DNA of 64,000 nt from Piezodorus guildinii (taxonomy: Eukaryota > Arthropoda > Insecta > Hemiptera > Pentatomidae). The position numbers were made by a program, and so were the translations under genes. The notes under the pieces were generated by a model. It was given only the letters and a program-made list of their open reading frames with translations. It was not told the DNA's origin and searched no databases. Location of the stretch: assembly GCA_023052935.1 (NCBI GenBank), contig JAJSOM010000008.1, forward strand, positions 1-64,000, in the 5' to 3' direction. This document shows positions 32,344 through 43,660 of this stretch, one piece after another; within the stretch, counting starts at the first letter, position 1, and every line of letters begins with the position of its first letter.

Positions 32344-33868
32344 CGGACCAGGAGCATCCATCGTACAAATTAATCCATCTTTTATAATTGAAGATTGGTA
32401 CACATTTTTACATTATAAGAATCTTACAAATTTAACAAGAGAAATTCAAACCCTTAAGATTAGCATTGACGTATTAACAATTAGTAATGAATATAAAACT
32501 TTGCATAATATTATTGAACAAAAATATAACAAGATATTAGAAAAAAAATTAATCATATTGTAAATATAAATCGGAATAACCGATCAAAAAGAGGTTTAAT
32601 TAACGGACTAGGCAATGCTATTAGTTGGCTCACCGGCAATATGGACGCCGATGACAAAGAAAAGTATGATAATATTTTAAATAAAATCGAGAGAAATATG
32701 TATCACATAGAGCATAATGAAAATGTTAGATTAGGATTAAATAAAGAATTAACATCTAAACTTAATAAAGAAATAATTGTTTTAAATAAATATAAGGATA
32801 GTATAGAAAAAAATAAATAATTTTACAGATTTAGCTCTTACTAAGTTAATGTATCATGATTTATTAGCCGTATTAGATTTAGTAGAAAATCAATTAAATG
32901 ATATAGAATTTTCCTTAGAACAATGTAAATTAGGAATTACCCATCCAAGCATATTAACGACTAGAGAACTAGAACAATTAAACATACCGTTCGGAGAACC
33001 AATCACAGAAAATGTAGAATTAAACTGGTTACTTAGCTCCACATTTTGTTCCCTATCAGATACAGGATTAATTTATTATTTTATTAAAATCCCTTTGAAA
33101 TCATTGCCAAAAACAACTTATTATGCTATGTCATATCCAGTTACAAGGAATAATAAAGTCATTACTCTAAAGATTAAAGAACAACTAATCATTAGATTTA
33201 AAAATTCGTTTTACAATGGAAATTGTATTAAATTCAATAATCATCATTACTGTAAAGACATGATAGAGATTAAGGACAAATGTATTTTAGAATTATGTAA
33301 GAATATAGAATTAAATGATTGTAAAGCTGTAGAAATAAGAACAAACCCTATAATCAAACTTATACCCACATTACACCAATATTTAACCTTTAATATTAGC
33401 AATGTAACAACTAGTGTAACAAACACACAAATGTATCATCTACCATCTACTAGCCTCCTTAATCTTAATGAAAAAGAGAAATTTGTAAATATAAATGTAC
33501 CACTTTCTTATGTTGACAATGTAAATATTCCTTTTATTTCCTATCATTCTGTTAATAATAAAACTATTGTATCAACAAATTTTACTTTTGAGGAATTACA
33601 ACAAATAGACTTAAGTAATATAGAAATAGAAGAATTAGAACCTTATGATATAACTGTATCCCAATTTATTTCTTATATATTTTATGTAATATGTTTATAT
33701 CTTTTATGCTATAATCTTTATCGTCAGTATTGTAAACTGGAATTATTGTGTTCTAATCCTTCAAATGATAATCCAAGTACCCATCCTCAACCACCTGAAT
33801 GTTTTGATGGCAGAGCCAGAGCTTGGTTTCAATATTTACAGAATAGACAAACCGTCCCAAATCCTTAA
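32249..33868 (+). pseudogene. env: env, class I-like insect retroviral glycoprotein, two frame breaks
   Basis: ATG 32249, in frame with an ATG at 32228, overlaps the end of pol in another frame. A hydrophobic signal peptide (CFKYLLIAALTV) follows within 20 residues. The first piece ends at 32561-32563. A second piece in another frame, after an A run near 32541, has a furin-type RSKR site followed by a Gly-rich fusion-peptide region (about 32580-32650), the hallmark shared by errantiviral Env and baculovirus F proteins, and ends at about 32820. After another A run (near 32806-32813) the third piece runs to 33868. It has Cys-rich ectodomain segments, several N-x-S/T sites, a transmembrane stretch (about 33660-33725, ISYIFYVICLYLL) and a short cytoplasmic tail. 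Both breaks are in A homopolymers, so error or recent decay are hard to tell apart. Confidence 0.88.
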
Positions 33869-33897
33869 ATTTAGAGTTCAGTGGGCTTCACTCTCAT

Positions 33898-33908
33898 AAG
33901 GACGGAGG
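33898..33908 (+). promoter_or_regulatory. Polypurine tract
   Basis: AAGGACGGAGG lies immediately before the 3' LTR, where plus-strand DNA synthesis is primed. A single C interrupts the purines. Confidence 0.75.
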
Positions 33909-34195
33909 AGTCACGCCACCATGAGGCCATAGTGCACCTGCAGATCACACCATATTCCTTGAATCTTATTCAGCAGTCCTATTAACCTTTATATACCCTG
34001 TCCCTTCTCCCAGGGAACACTCTCTTCAAGTCCTCGCAGTAATTACGGTACGTAATCTATGTCAGATCTAGTATAGCCATATTGTTATTATCAAGATTGT
34101 CATTATTGTCTTTTAAAGTGTTATTATCGATATTTTGTAACTTTTGAATAAATAAAATATTTTTTTTTTACAATAACGAGTACGAACACCAAAAT
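33909..34195 (+). repeat. 3' LTR of the errantivirus
   Basis: Same sequence as 26771-27056 except for a one-base length and T/A difference in the T-rich run near 34159. Carries the same AATAAA signals for transcript 3' ends. Confidence 0.95.
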
Positions 34196-36039
34196 TATAT
34201 ACTAAAAATGACTAGATTGATATAATACATTTTATATTAATCTAATCATTTTTTTTGTAACTATAAAGCATTAACCATATCAGGTACTTATTAATTCTGT
34301 AACATGATTATAAAATCACATATCCATATATGTGTTTGAATGAAAGGGAGGTTGAATATCTATACTACGAATCACTAACAACGGAAAACGACTTATGCGA
34401 AGTTGAGTCTAACTCGGACGAATTTCATAAAACTTTTAAAAATTTAGGTTTATTTTAGACAAGAATGTCCCCTTTTGTCACCTCCACAGATCCAATTTAA
34501 TTTCGTAGTTGAAACGTGAATGTCAAGGCCTAAGTTAACTTTTCCTAAATAGCACCAAAGTCTTCTATTTTCCGCATTTCCTAGAATAACTCAAGAATTA
34601 TTTATAAATAATAAAGTTTTTGTACCAATAAAATCCCTATTAATTATAATAGCGATAATAATACTAGACCTTAGCCAAACCTAAGCCGATACCACTAATG
34701 CTCTCAAAGACTATTCGATACAATGGTTACCATTCACGTAGAAATCTTCAAGATCAAACTGAAGACAATCCTCCCATCTACTCCTCGGCCTATGTATTGG
34801 GAGCATAGTAGTCAGTTCAGCGCATAATAACTTCATATAAATTTATTCTTAACATAGCAAAGCAACTTGACTTGCATCTTCGTCCCGCTGCAACGATACA
34901 ACTTTATCTATTGGCTTATAAAGTTCTTAGTTTATTTGCTGTCAGATTTATTCTACTGTTTTAATACTAAATTAGTTAATTATACTCTAAGTATTATTAA
35001 CCCTACTTGTAAATGCCGATAGCGCAACATGTAATTGGTGCAATACTACAACATGTATTAAGTCTGAGGCTTGTGGCCACTTTTAAAATGTTTGATAAAT
35101 AAAATTTAGGTGTTTTGGTTATATGTTAGAAAGAACGAAATTAAAGAGAAATTAAAATCACACACACAAAGTGGATTATTAATAAATTTAAATTAATATT
35201 TCGCGTTTCTCTTTATTAGATGCAGATGACATAAGAAAATTGTTTTTGATAACTTTATATTTCAAACACTATCGAAGTTCCTGTTGAAGCTAAGACTACA
35301 GATCTGAATATTGATATACCAAGAAACTTTAAACCATTTCTCAAACGCCACTATTAATGGCTACATAAACACTCCGAATGGAGAAACTTAACCAATTTGC
35401 CAAACTCTTCACCCTTCAGGATATTAAGTGTTAACGAGACGTTAAGGACTTCAAGATGGGAATCGAGATCATGGCGCTATAGTTCCTTAAAATTCAATGC
35501 CAACTAAATAGTTCTCCACGGTGTAATTTAGTGTTGGAATTAGTTCCCAGTAATTTTAGATGTGAAATGAGGTGGTAGGTCTCAGAGTTTCAAGCTTACA
35601 CGGAATTCAAATATATCACATCTTTGAAGTATTTTTAACTAGACAGTTATTGACACTCAATACAGTTATTGACAACCCCAAACTTTAACTTAAAGAAATA
35701 AGTAAAAAAAGTCCAAATTTTATTTCATAATATACATGAAATTAATAATTGGAGGGTCCTCTAAGTCATTTATGACGTAATTGTTTAGCAAATTAACCAC
35801 AGGGAACGTTTAAAAATTAACACCTCCGTGCCTTCAGTTGATAGCCTGTTTTAATTTTGATTGTTTAATATTTCTGATAAATCTATAATGTTTTTTAATT
35901 AAATTCTATTGTAACTAGTTATTGACATTATGTGTCCATTATTAGTGTTTAGTTATTGACACTGCCAGCTCCTTCTTGTAATTTTTTTTTTTTTTTTGTG
36001 CGTGTGTACAAGTGCTAGTGTGCCTAAGAAGCGCACTTA
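34196..36039. other. AT-rich sequence, no gene seen
   Basis: 1.8 kb with no convincing frame. CAGTTATTGACA occurs twice near 35645-35670, and TAGTTATTGACA(C/T)T twice more near 35916-35963. This suggests a small repeat unit or the remnants of an element bounded by direct repeats, but the class cannot be named. Confidence 0.45.
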
Positions 36040-36978
36040 CAGACAAAAGGATTTAGAAGATACCTTGATGATGATGAAGATACCCAAATTCACAGCCTTA
36101 TATATGGTCAATGTATCTGGGTACCAGAGTCCCCAGAAAGCGCCTCCCACACGAATAAGCGCTTCCCATTTAAAGTGAAGGCCACTCGATTTCCCATGTA
36201 GTCCAAATTTCTTCCAAATCGTATACTGAGATAAGTTACTTCTTCACTAGGTCGTATTCGATCTTTGTCAATACAGAGAGTTACAGGGTGTGCCCCACTT
36301 GTCTTGCCTTTTTAAAAGATTGGTTGTGTTTTTGCCGGGGCCATCTTCAGCTTGTGATCACACCATTCTTTTACCAGGTCAGCACATGTTTCGGCCTCTT
36401 CTTTTATCCTAGCTCTGCTGTTGGCGTCCACCAAGGCGACCAGATCGTCCACCTAAGCTGTGGCAGGGAACCGCTCTTCTTCAAGTAACCCCAACAACTT
36501 GTCAAAAAATAGATTCCATAGAGCAGGACCGAGAACAGATCCCTGAGGACACCCTCGCTCTATGGATACTCCTGTCTCATAAAAGCTACCTCGTACTTGT
36601 ACATTCCAGTCTTTGAGATAGTTGGCAACGAGGGCGTACAAATTGCTGGGTGCTTCGTACTTTTGCAGCTGCTGAGTTACGCAGGGCCACCAGACGCTGT
36701 CGAAAGCAGAGGAAATGTCAAAGATTAACAACATGACATTCCGTTCCTCCCTCTCTGCTCAACATCTGCGCGGACTCTCAGCAGAGCATCAGTGGTTCCC
36801 TTCCCCTTCCTTTCTCCGTATTGCCGTGGATGGCTTGCCCTTTCAAGAACCGGTCTCAAAATGGCAAAGATGAGGTTCTCCAGGATTTTGCCCATTGCGG
36901 GGGGTCTATATGACTTAGGAATCAGTTTATCCCTTTCTCCTCCCTTGTAGACGAGTCTCAGATCAGCGGACAAGCATC
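36040..36978 (-). pseudogene. R1-clade LINE, RT fragment
   Basis: On the minus strand, from 36978 downward: LRLVYKGGERDKLIPKSYRP, then RQYGERKGKGTTDALLRV, then in a second frame DISSAFDSVWWP (RT motif A), SNLYALVANYLKDWNVQVRG, IERGCPQGSVLGPALWNLFF (motif B) and a damaged YADD (a stop, then VDDLVAL). More distal RT follows to about 36040 with CDHKLKMAPAKTQ. The PQGSVLGP..WNLFFD wording is typical of R1-clade elements, many of which target rDNA. This copy is not in rDNA. A frame change near 36730 and several stops make it dead. The endonuclease and both ends are missing. Confidence 0.8.
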
Positions 36979-37540
36979 GGTTATAATGATGCGTTTTAAA
37001 GGATGTACCAACCGCCTCATTGGAACTAAATTCTCACCAATAGTTAAAGTGCTGTGTTTGGATAGTAGCTGGTCAACTTGTCCCTTACTGTTTAGGTGCT
37101 TACTAAATCCATTGATAGATGTGCAGGAAGTAAAACGGATCCATTTGGATCTACAAGTTCCGCTAAACTTTCTAAATAAGTGTTTTGTATACTCATGGTT
37201 TCAAGCAGGTTGGTTTGTTGTCATTTGAGTGTAGGTTAAGCGAGTTGAGGTCCTTTGAGTTTCACCATTACCACCAGGCATTATTTTGGGTTATTTTACT
37301 TGGGATTCCTTGCTGCGTTGTGAAGGTAGTACTGCCCTTAATTCTTCAATACCTATCTCATTACCGATCATTTTTACCGAATAATGCAGTTGCAGTTGCA
37401 CACTCGGTATCAAAGTAGCTCCAGCTCCTTTCGCCTTAGAGGATTAGAAAAAAGAATAAATCAGTTGTTATCTAGCAAGCGTGAGTGTCATTTCTCCTCC
37501 CTATTTTCCTTTTTTTCATTCTATTTCTCTCAGCTGAGCT
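36979..37540. other. Unassigned stretch with short minus-strand frames
   Basis: Moderate GC. Minus-strand snippets such as MSIQNTYLESLAELVDPNGS look protein-like but are interrupted. They could be the eroded upstream part of the R1 fragment or another element. No motif is recognised. Confidence 0.25.
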
Positions 37541-37542
37541 TA

Positions 37543-37544
<2 letters not shown>

Positions 37545-37610
<66 letters not shown>
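37545..37610. repeat. (TA)n microsatellite
   Basis: About 66 bases of alternating TA, immediately upstream of a family X 3' half, as in the copy at 17006. Confidence 0.97.
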
Positions 37611-37613
<3 letters not shown>

Positions 37614-37649
37614 ACCATTCCATCGTTTTATCATTAATAAAACGCAGCT

Positions 37650-37945
37650 AAATATACAATTTAGACGGTCTTGATAACGAACTAAAGAGAAAAAGATCAA
37701 GCATATTTGTTTTTTTTGTTATTTATCGAACATAATAATAGTAATATAGTTGTATAATACACCATTGGAAAGCTAGTGATTTGAGAACAAAGAAATATTA
37801 TATACTAAGATGTGGAAGGCAATGTGAAGTGACGAATTGATTGAAAAATTGATGTACATACCAATTTTTCTATTGTTATATTATTTAATCTAAAATGTAT
37901 GTTTCCAACGAAAGTAAGTAAAGTAGTAGGGAAAGTCGTTTTATT
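37650..37945 (+). repeat. Family X 3' half
   Basis: Contains AACTAAAGAGAAAAAGA, ATAATAGTAATATAGTTGTA, CACCATTGGAAAGCTA, GTGAAGTGACGAATTGA and AGTAAGTAAAGTAGTAGGGA. Diverged. Confidence 0.6.
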
Positions 37946-38810
37946 TTCTGTATTTCATATGAATGGCAGTAAAGGATGAGAAAAAAAAAAGGTTTGAGTG
38001 AACTATAAGAACTAGGGCTTATTTACTAACAAACGATAAAACTTTCTATCATTGCAGTATATACAGTGTACAACGTTTTTATTATCCTTTAAAAGGAAGC
38101 TATCGCCCGGAATGGTAAATAACTTTTATCCATTCTCCCCATGTTAGGTTTGTTAGAGATCCGGACTGCAGTGGTGTAATCAGTGTAGTGAAGTCACGTT
38201 TCAACCATCATCTGTCCAATGTCACTATTCTATCTCTAATGCAGTAGTTGTCTGGGCTAGGTAGGATCAACTGTACGCATTGGGATGTGTTGAACTCACA
38301 ATATCTACAGTATGTTTTTATTTTCATATTACTCAAAAATATACATATATAAAAGATATTGTAAGGGAAATTATAGTCAAAGTTTTAAAGGTCGACTCGA
38401 AACATAGACACGGTGTCTCATAAATGTATCGTTATTTAGTGGAGGCAAATACTAGACCTTGAGGGAAACAAAAAAGTTCATAAGATTCTCAATAATCAAG
38501 GAGGGAAATCAAATTTTGAATCATCAAAACTTTGGTAATATATAGACATATTAAATTGGAACTTAGCATCTTAGAGTAAAAGCGCTAAAAAAAATAAATA
38601 AAATAAAATAAAAGAGAAAATGAATAATAGTAATAAATTAACAGGTAGGTTCTAATAATAATAATTTAAAAAAACTAGACAAATAAAATTATATACTCAT
38701 ATATACAGGGATAATTAAAATCAATTTTCAATGATCATGAATAGTGTAAAATAAAATACGTAAATGTTTAAATACAATTCAAAATATAAATATAATAAAT
38801 AATAGTGGAT
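37946..38810. other. AT-rich sequence, no gene seen
   Basis: No convincing coding frame or repeat match. Confidence 0.5.
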
Positions 38811-38887
38811 GTAATTAGTTGACCGTTGAGAATTACTGGAAGGAATTAGTCCGGGTTGCGGTCATTAAATGAAACAACTAAATAGTT
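38811..38887 (+). repeat. Single copy of the outer arm of foldback 2
   Basis: Aligns with about 23891-23972 (GTAATTAGTTGAC, GAATTACTGGAAGGAATTAG, GGTCATTAAATGAAACAACT) and stops just before the hammerhead-bearing core. Confidence 0.8.
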
Positions 38888-39386
38888 AGGTCCGGAGTGT
38901 TGCAGGTGTGGACGGAGGATTTAAAAGAAAATATATCTGTATGTATGTGTGTGTATATATATATATAATTTTATTCGAAATTATTCGGGTTTTAGGACCT
39001 TAAACTATGACTCTTTCTTAATTTTCTTTATTTGACGTTTCGATCCTCCGTCTATGTTTACACATAGGATCCTTTTCAAAACAAAAAATTTTATTGAGCA
39101 CCGGCACATCACTCAGGCTAAGGTAGTTAGTAGGCTAGAGCAGGAGACAGAAAGGGGTGTTGCTGGACATTTTCCTTCCCTATTGTCTATCACGTCTGCT
39201 GCTTTAATTTAGCAGAGGAGATTTCGTCCAGCTTTCTTCAGCCTTCTTCTAACAGGTATTTTAGCTATTGATATGTTGCTTATATACCTTTTGTCATGTC
39301 TATGCAGTTTACTATGAAAATGTGGATAGAGAGTTGGTATGAGTTGGTCGACTGCTGGTAGCTTAAAGTCCCTATTAATGAAAATT

Positions 39387-39461
39387 TTAAGACAGCGTTT
39401 TAGTAAGTAAAAGACAAAACCTTAGTCTTTTACGTACTAAAACGCCGTCTTAATTGTTTTA
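39387..39461. repeat. Short perfect-type hairpin
   Basis: ATTTTAAGACAGCGTTTTAG and its continuation are followed 6 bases later by the reverse complement GTCTTTTACGTACTAAAACG and its continuation. Arms of about 32 bases carry 2-3 mismatches. Confidence 0.75.
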
Positions 39462-39494
39462 TTAAAATGATTACAGTTTTTCTACGTAAGATTT

Positions 39495-39560
39495 TTTTTT
39501 TTACTTTCACTTACCTATATATGAAATTTATAGCAAGGGAAAGTACTGCGATCGTGAAAA
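39495..39560 (+). repeat. Family X 5' end fragment
   Basis: TTACTTTCACTTACCTATAT, then GGGAAAGTACTGCGATCGTG, after which similarity stops. Confidence 0.75.
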
Positions 39561-39689
39561 TGTAAAAAGGAATTTGGTTATCACTGATAATAATTGATGG
39601 ACAAGTGATCTTTTGTTGTATGAACGTTACCTTATGGGATGACTTATGACCTTTATTTTGCCGATTTGGCTATAACCAGGTACCATTCA

Positions 39690-39890
39690 TTCGATGACTT
39701 TTCCATTCCACCTCTGACTCACATGTTTCAATCTTTACTTTCTCTTTGATTCCTTATAATTCTGAAAAAAAGATGGCATCGAGACCTTCGGGTTTACAAT
39801 ACTTCGAAACATTTTGTTCAATAACAGTAATAAGAATGATGTTATAATTATAGTAAAATATAGTTGTAAATAGTATTTCTAGATTGTATA
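39690..39890 (+). mobile_element. Jockey F: extreme 3' end
   Basis: Matches the last ~200 bases of the jockey family, with a degenerate version of the CTGAAAAGAAGATGG block (here CTGAAAAAAAGATGGC) and an ATAGTTGTAAATA end. Heavily diverged. Confidence 0.5.
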
Positions 39891-40028
39891 TAATACCTTT
39901 ACGAACTCTACGTCTCCTGGAACTTCCTAATATATCAGTTTAATTTTTTCACCTCCGAAACGGCTCATCCGATTTTTATTTTTTTTTTTCATGTATGTTA
40001 GGTAGGTATGAGAATCGCTCCTAAAGTA

Positions 40029-40927
40029 TTGGGTTGATGCAAAATTAATGCAGGTTTCCTCTATTGCAATATCTTAATTCCAATTGTGTAAACAAAGCTA
40101 ATCCTAACATTGATCATTATTATACCAAAACAAACCTTATCTAATACCCTCTCTTTCACCATGAATTTGTTTAGTAAAATCGTTTTGTTCAGTGTGTTCA
40201 AAGGTCTTGAATCGAAAATGTCAAAGTGCGATTTTCGTCAAATTTATTTTTACGAATTTAAATTTGGGCGCAGCGCTGCGCAAACGGCTCGTAATATTAA
40301 TGAAGTGTGGGGTCAGGGGGCTATTAATGAGTGCACGGTGCAGCGTTGGTTCCAGAAGTTTCGCAGAGGAGATTTCGACCTCGAAGACAAGGAAGGTCGG
40401 GGCCGTCATCTTGCTCTGGACAACGACCAGCTGAGGTTAAAAGTGGAAGAAGACCCAACCAAAACCACACGAGAAATGGCGGCGGAACTCGGAACTCAAA
40501 AATTGCAACGTCTTTGCCCAGCATTGATGAATCGGAAGGGGCCGATCCTGCTCCACGATAACGCCAGACCACACGTTGCACAACCAACGCTTCGACGACT
40601 GCACGAGTTGGGCTACGAAGTTCTCCAACATCCGCCTTATTCACCTGACCTCTCTCCTACAGACTTCCACTTTTTCAGGCATCTGGACAACTTTTTGAGG
40701 GAGAAAAATTTTCAAAACCAGGACGACATTGAAAATTCTTTTCGTGATTTCATTGAGTCCAGGGATTCGGATTTTTTTTCTGGTGGAATAAGAAAGCTTG
40801 TTGAACGTTGGCAAAAGTGCATTGATTCAGATGGAAATTATTTTGATTAAATATATATGTTTAAAGTAAAGATATGGCGTATTTACAATACCTACTAAAA
40901 ACCTGCATTAATTTTGCATCAACCCAA
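40029..40927 (+). mobile_element. mariner element, cecropia-type, internally deleted
   Basis: Terminal inverted repeats of about 29 bases begin TTGGGTTGATGCAAAATTAA on both sides and are flanked by TA (40027-40028 and 40928-40929), the mariner target site. About 900 bp against about 1.3 kb for complete mariners. The ends and the coding sequence closely resemble the cecropia subfamily, to which the primate Hsmar1 element belongs. Confidence 0.92.
40218..40850 (+). pseudogene. mariner transposase with internal deletion
   Basis: The frame is open from 40110. The family start MSKCDFRQIY is at 40218. The N-terminal helix-turn-helix DNA-binding region (FGRSAAQTARNINEV, CTVQRWFQKFRRGD) runs to about residue 90. 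At AAELG|TQKLQRL (about 40490) the protein jumps to the C-terminal half, removing roughly 100 residues that include the first catalytic Asp. The second Asp (LLHDNARPHV) and third Asp (YSPDLSPTD) remain with the D34D spacing, followed by KLVERWQKCIDSDGNYFD at the normal C-terminus. The join is in frame and there are no other stops, so a shortened protein could still be made and could bind ends, but it cannot cut. Confidence 0.9.
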
Positions 40928-41099
40928 TATATTTCAAATCGTTAGGTTATTCAGGTACCACTATACATTTTTTTTTTTTTTTAATGAAGATATTTTTTAG
41001 GCATTAAAAATTACCAATCAACCCCTCCTTCTCTCAGTCCCGCATTTTAATCACGATTTAGGCAATTATTTATGAACAATATCCAAATAATTTAATTCA

Positions 41100-41420
41100 A
41101 TTCAAAAGAATCAATCTAAAAGCTATAAAAAATATTATTAAACTATTAAAAAAAGTTTAAAGTTAATTTAAATAAAAAAGTTTATTAAGTTTTGTTTGAA
41201 AGGTATGATTTAGATTAAATAATAAAACAATATAAAATAAAGCTCTATTCGTCACCTTACATTACCTTTTACAAATTTGCATTTAAGATAATATTTTTTT
41301 CTAAAATAGTTAGCTTTCCACATCTTATGTTCAAAAAACCAAAAATTTTTTTTAAAACATTTGTCTTGTTTTCTTCTTTAGTTGGTAATCAAATTCTTTC
41401 AACTTTGATATTATATAGGC
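41100..41420 (-). repeat. Family X fragment, minus strand
   Basis: On the minus strand: CCAACTAAAGAAGAAAACAA, GAACATAAGATGTGGAAAGC, ATATTATCTTAAATGC, TAAGGTGACGAATAGAGC. No ends present. Confidence 0.6.
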
Positions 41421-41537
41421 ACACACAAGTTTACAAACACACTAAAAGTACAAAGCATTCGTCATATTTTGTTTAACAACCGTATATTCACTGTAAACAA
41501 TTTATATGACAGAACAGCGTTTGCTGGGTCAGCTAGT

Positions 41538-42189
41538 AAACATATAATATTATATGTATATAACAATTAAACTTTAACCAAAGACAACTAGGATCTGTTA
41601 AACAATCTATACGTTTCATTGAGGTTCATCTTGTAAGTTTAGGAGCGTTAAGTACATGCCCCTCGAGCTGCCAAACTTAGTGTGAACTTGAACACACGAG
41701 ATAAGGACTGGGCTGGTCGAGTGTTCTATCTCTGTTTATCATTAATCAAAATCATCTGATAGTTTGGAGTGTTTAAGCTGATTACTATTCAAACATGATT
41801 AAATTATCAAGGAAATTATTATCATAATAGAGTTTATAAAACAAATATGACTGTTTTTCAACCTAATAGTTGAATTATAATTTGTTTATATATAAAATAA
41901 AATTAATACCAAATCATAGTCCATTGTTACGGACCGTCACCGACATTAGCCATCTGCTAGCCAATTGCTCGATCCTACGCTAATGCCATTCTTTGGACGG
42001 CAATTGTAAAATCGGGCTTAGATCCGAACAAGTAGTAATTCGATTTTGCGTGTCCGAACTACATAGTGCATTAGGCAGGAGTTTGGTTGAAGAAGCTCTT
42101 TCTTAGGTTCGAAGATGATTGTGAGGACGAGAACGATATTGTTGGAATGAAACTCCTTTTTGATTATTCAAAGCAAAATATCACTCAGT
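41538..42189. other. No gene seen
   Basis: A moderately GC-rich patch near 41930-42130 has no open frame of note. Confidence 0.5.
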
Positions 42190-42445
42190 TCATGGATAAC
42201 ACATTTATATAAACTGATAGTAATAGTAAGAACATAACATTCTTACTAACATAATATACCACAACTTAATCATAATAACATCTTGGAATAGAGTGCACTG
42301 GCTCTAGCCTTTGGGGGGAGGGGAGGAGTAGTTATAAAAAGAAGGGATGAAGAAAGATGCCAAAGATCAAATGTTGGGATAGGTATAGAGGGACAAATGG
42401 TATCAATTAATATCCAGAATGTCCAAGAACTTCTTTTAGGTAAAA
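42190..42445 (+). repeat. Family Y repeat, copy 2
   Basis: Matches 4168-4455 (AACATCTTGGAATAGAGT, GGGATAGGTAT, AAATGGTATCA, AATGTCCAAGAACTTCTTTT). Confidence 0.55.
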
Positions 42446-43649
42446 AAAAAAAAATTAGGTTGTTCACTACTCAAATTAATAAATACCAAAAGTATAGTAA
42501 GATACAGAGTTTTGAAATTAGCAGTGGTAATATAATATTTCAGTTTGAACTATTTATTGTTTTTCATATTATTCAATTTCTTTTAAACAACATCTTAAAC
42601 AGTTATACTCTGATATATTTATTTGGAAATAATAAACCTTAATGTAATAATTTGTAGCGTTCTTTTTATTTTATATTCCGATGTATAACTAGATAACTTT
42701 TAGCTATTATCACACCCTCGATTGGCAATTTAGGGGCAATATATTATTATTATTAAACTTGTGGCCATTTTGTATTCCGTGGTTGGTGCCTCACCCGGTA
42801 GTTGGAAGATAGGCCATCTTGGGCAGCAACTCCTTGCATATTCAGCCATTAATTAGGGGCTGCTGCTCGGGAATAATAAGAATTAATAAGAAAGGTCAAG
42901 GGCTAATTAGGGTTACCTAGTAAAAGTACCTAAGCCTTGATTACTTAGTAACTTAATGTTTTATACTACTAAATCAGTCGTTATTATACACGAATCCTAA
43001 ACACCATTAATTAGCACACAGATTCGTTTAATATACTTATATGCGATGGGTTTGCCTAAATATGTTATTTTATATGTATATATTGTGTATTGTGTATTTA
43101 TAAATATTAATAAAACCAGAGGAAAAATAAAATCTTATTGACGATCAATTCATTTTTTCAATTAATCAATATATCATCCACACCACGATAAATCGTGCAT
43201 GGAACAAAAGAGAATATGAAACGCTTGGAACTAAATAACACCAACCAATCGAGTATACGAAATTAATAGTTAAGTCGCTAAACTATTCGGTTGTAAAATA
43301 AATTACTTGCGTTTTTCAATGTTTCAATTTAATTCTCTCTGTATTTATAAAATCATGTTTACTTGGTCAATGATTTTTACCATACACTGAAAATTATTAC
43401 AAAATGATTTATTATTTTCAAATTCGGGTATTTACTTATTTATTAATTGAAACAAACGGATATTTTTATATTCGTTTTTACGGTTTTGCGTAACTTCAAA
43501 AAAAAAAAAAAAGGCCTCACATTTTGAAGGAGGGAATATTTTTTTTTTTTTTTTGGTAGATTATAAAGGGTCATTATTTAAAATAACAATCTAAAAAGAT
43601 TTATACTAGACTTCGTTACTATTTCCTTTTTGTTTCTTTCGATTATAAT
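42446..43649. other. AT-rich sequence, no gene seen
   Basis: Contains A and T runs near 43500-43555. No coding frame recognised. Confidence 0.55.
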
Positions 43650-43660
43650 TCAAACAATTT

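Larger units (their letters stand above)
26771..34195 (+). mobile_element. Errantivirus-type Ty3/gypsy element with env, about 7.4 kb
   Basis: Order: 5' LTR, primer site, leader, gag, pol (protease, RT, RNase H, integrase), env, purine-rich tract, 3' LTR. The layout, the tRNA-Lys primer site and an Env with a furin-type site plus a transmembrane segment match the gypsy group of insect errantiviruses. The coding strand is strikingly A-rich. Near-identical LTRs mean a recent insertion. Gag and env each carry frame breaks in simple-sequence runs, and the integrase lacks its expected catalytic Glu. As read, this copy is not fully competent. Confidence 0.95.
39905..41537 (+). mobile_element. Helitron remnant, interrupted by a mariner and a family X piece
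   Basis: The left part carries CACCTCCGAAACGGCTCATC, CGATTTTTAT and GGTAGGTATGAGAATCG, typical of an insect Helitron head. The right end is CAGCGTTTGCTGGGTCAGC, then CTAG at 41533-41536 and T. The head and tail are probably one element, because the mariner at 40029-40927 and the X fragment at 41100-41420 account for most of the interior. No Rep/helicase frame. Confidence 0.55.

Noticed and set aside
36453..36973. Two adjacent minus-strand frames as a functional R1 RT
   Set aside because: Frame change between them, a stop at the YADD Tyr position, and missing endonuclease and ends. Annotated as a pseudogene fragment instead.
39030..39085. Another hammerhead-like candidate (GACGTTTCGATCC ... 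GGATCC)
   Set aside because: The minus strand has GGATCGAAACGTC, but the required CTGANGA core is absent (CCTATGTG instead). Recorded only as a possible decayed relative.
40324..40644. 106-codon minus-strand frame inside the mariner
   Set aside because: Shadow of the transposase frame. Codon pattern and protein motifs are on the plus strand.
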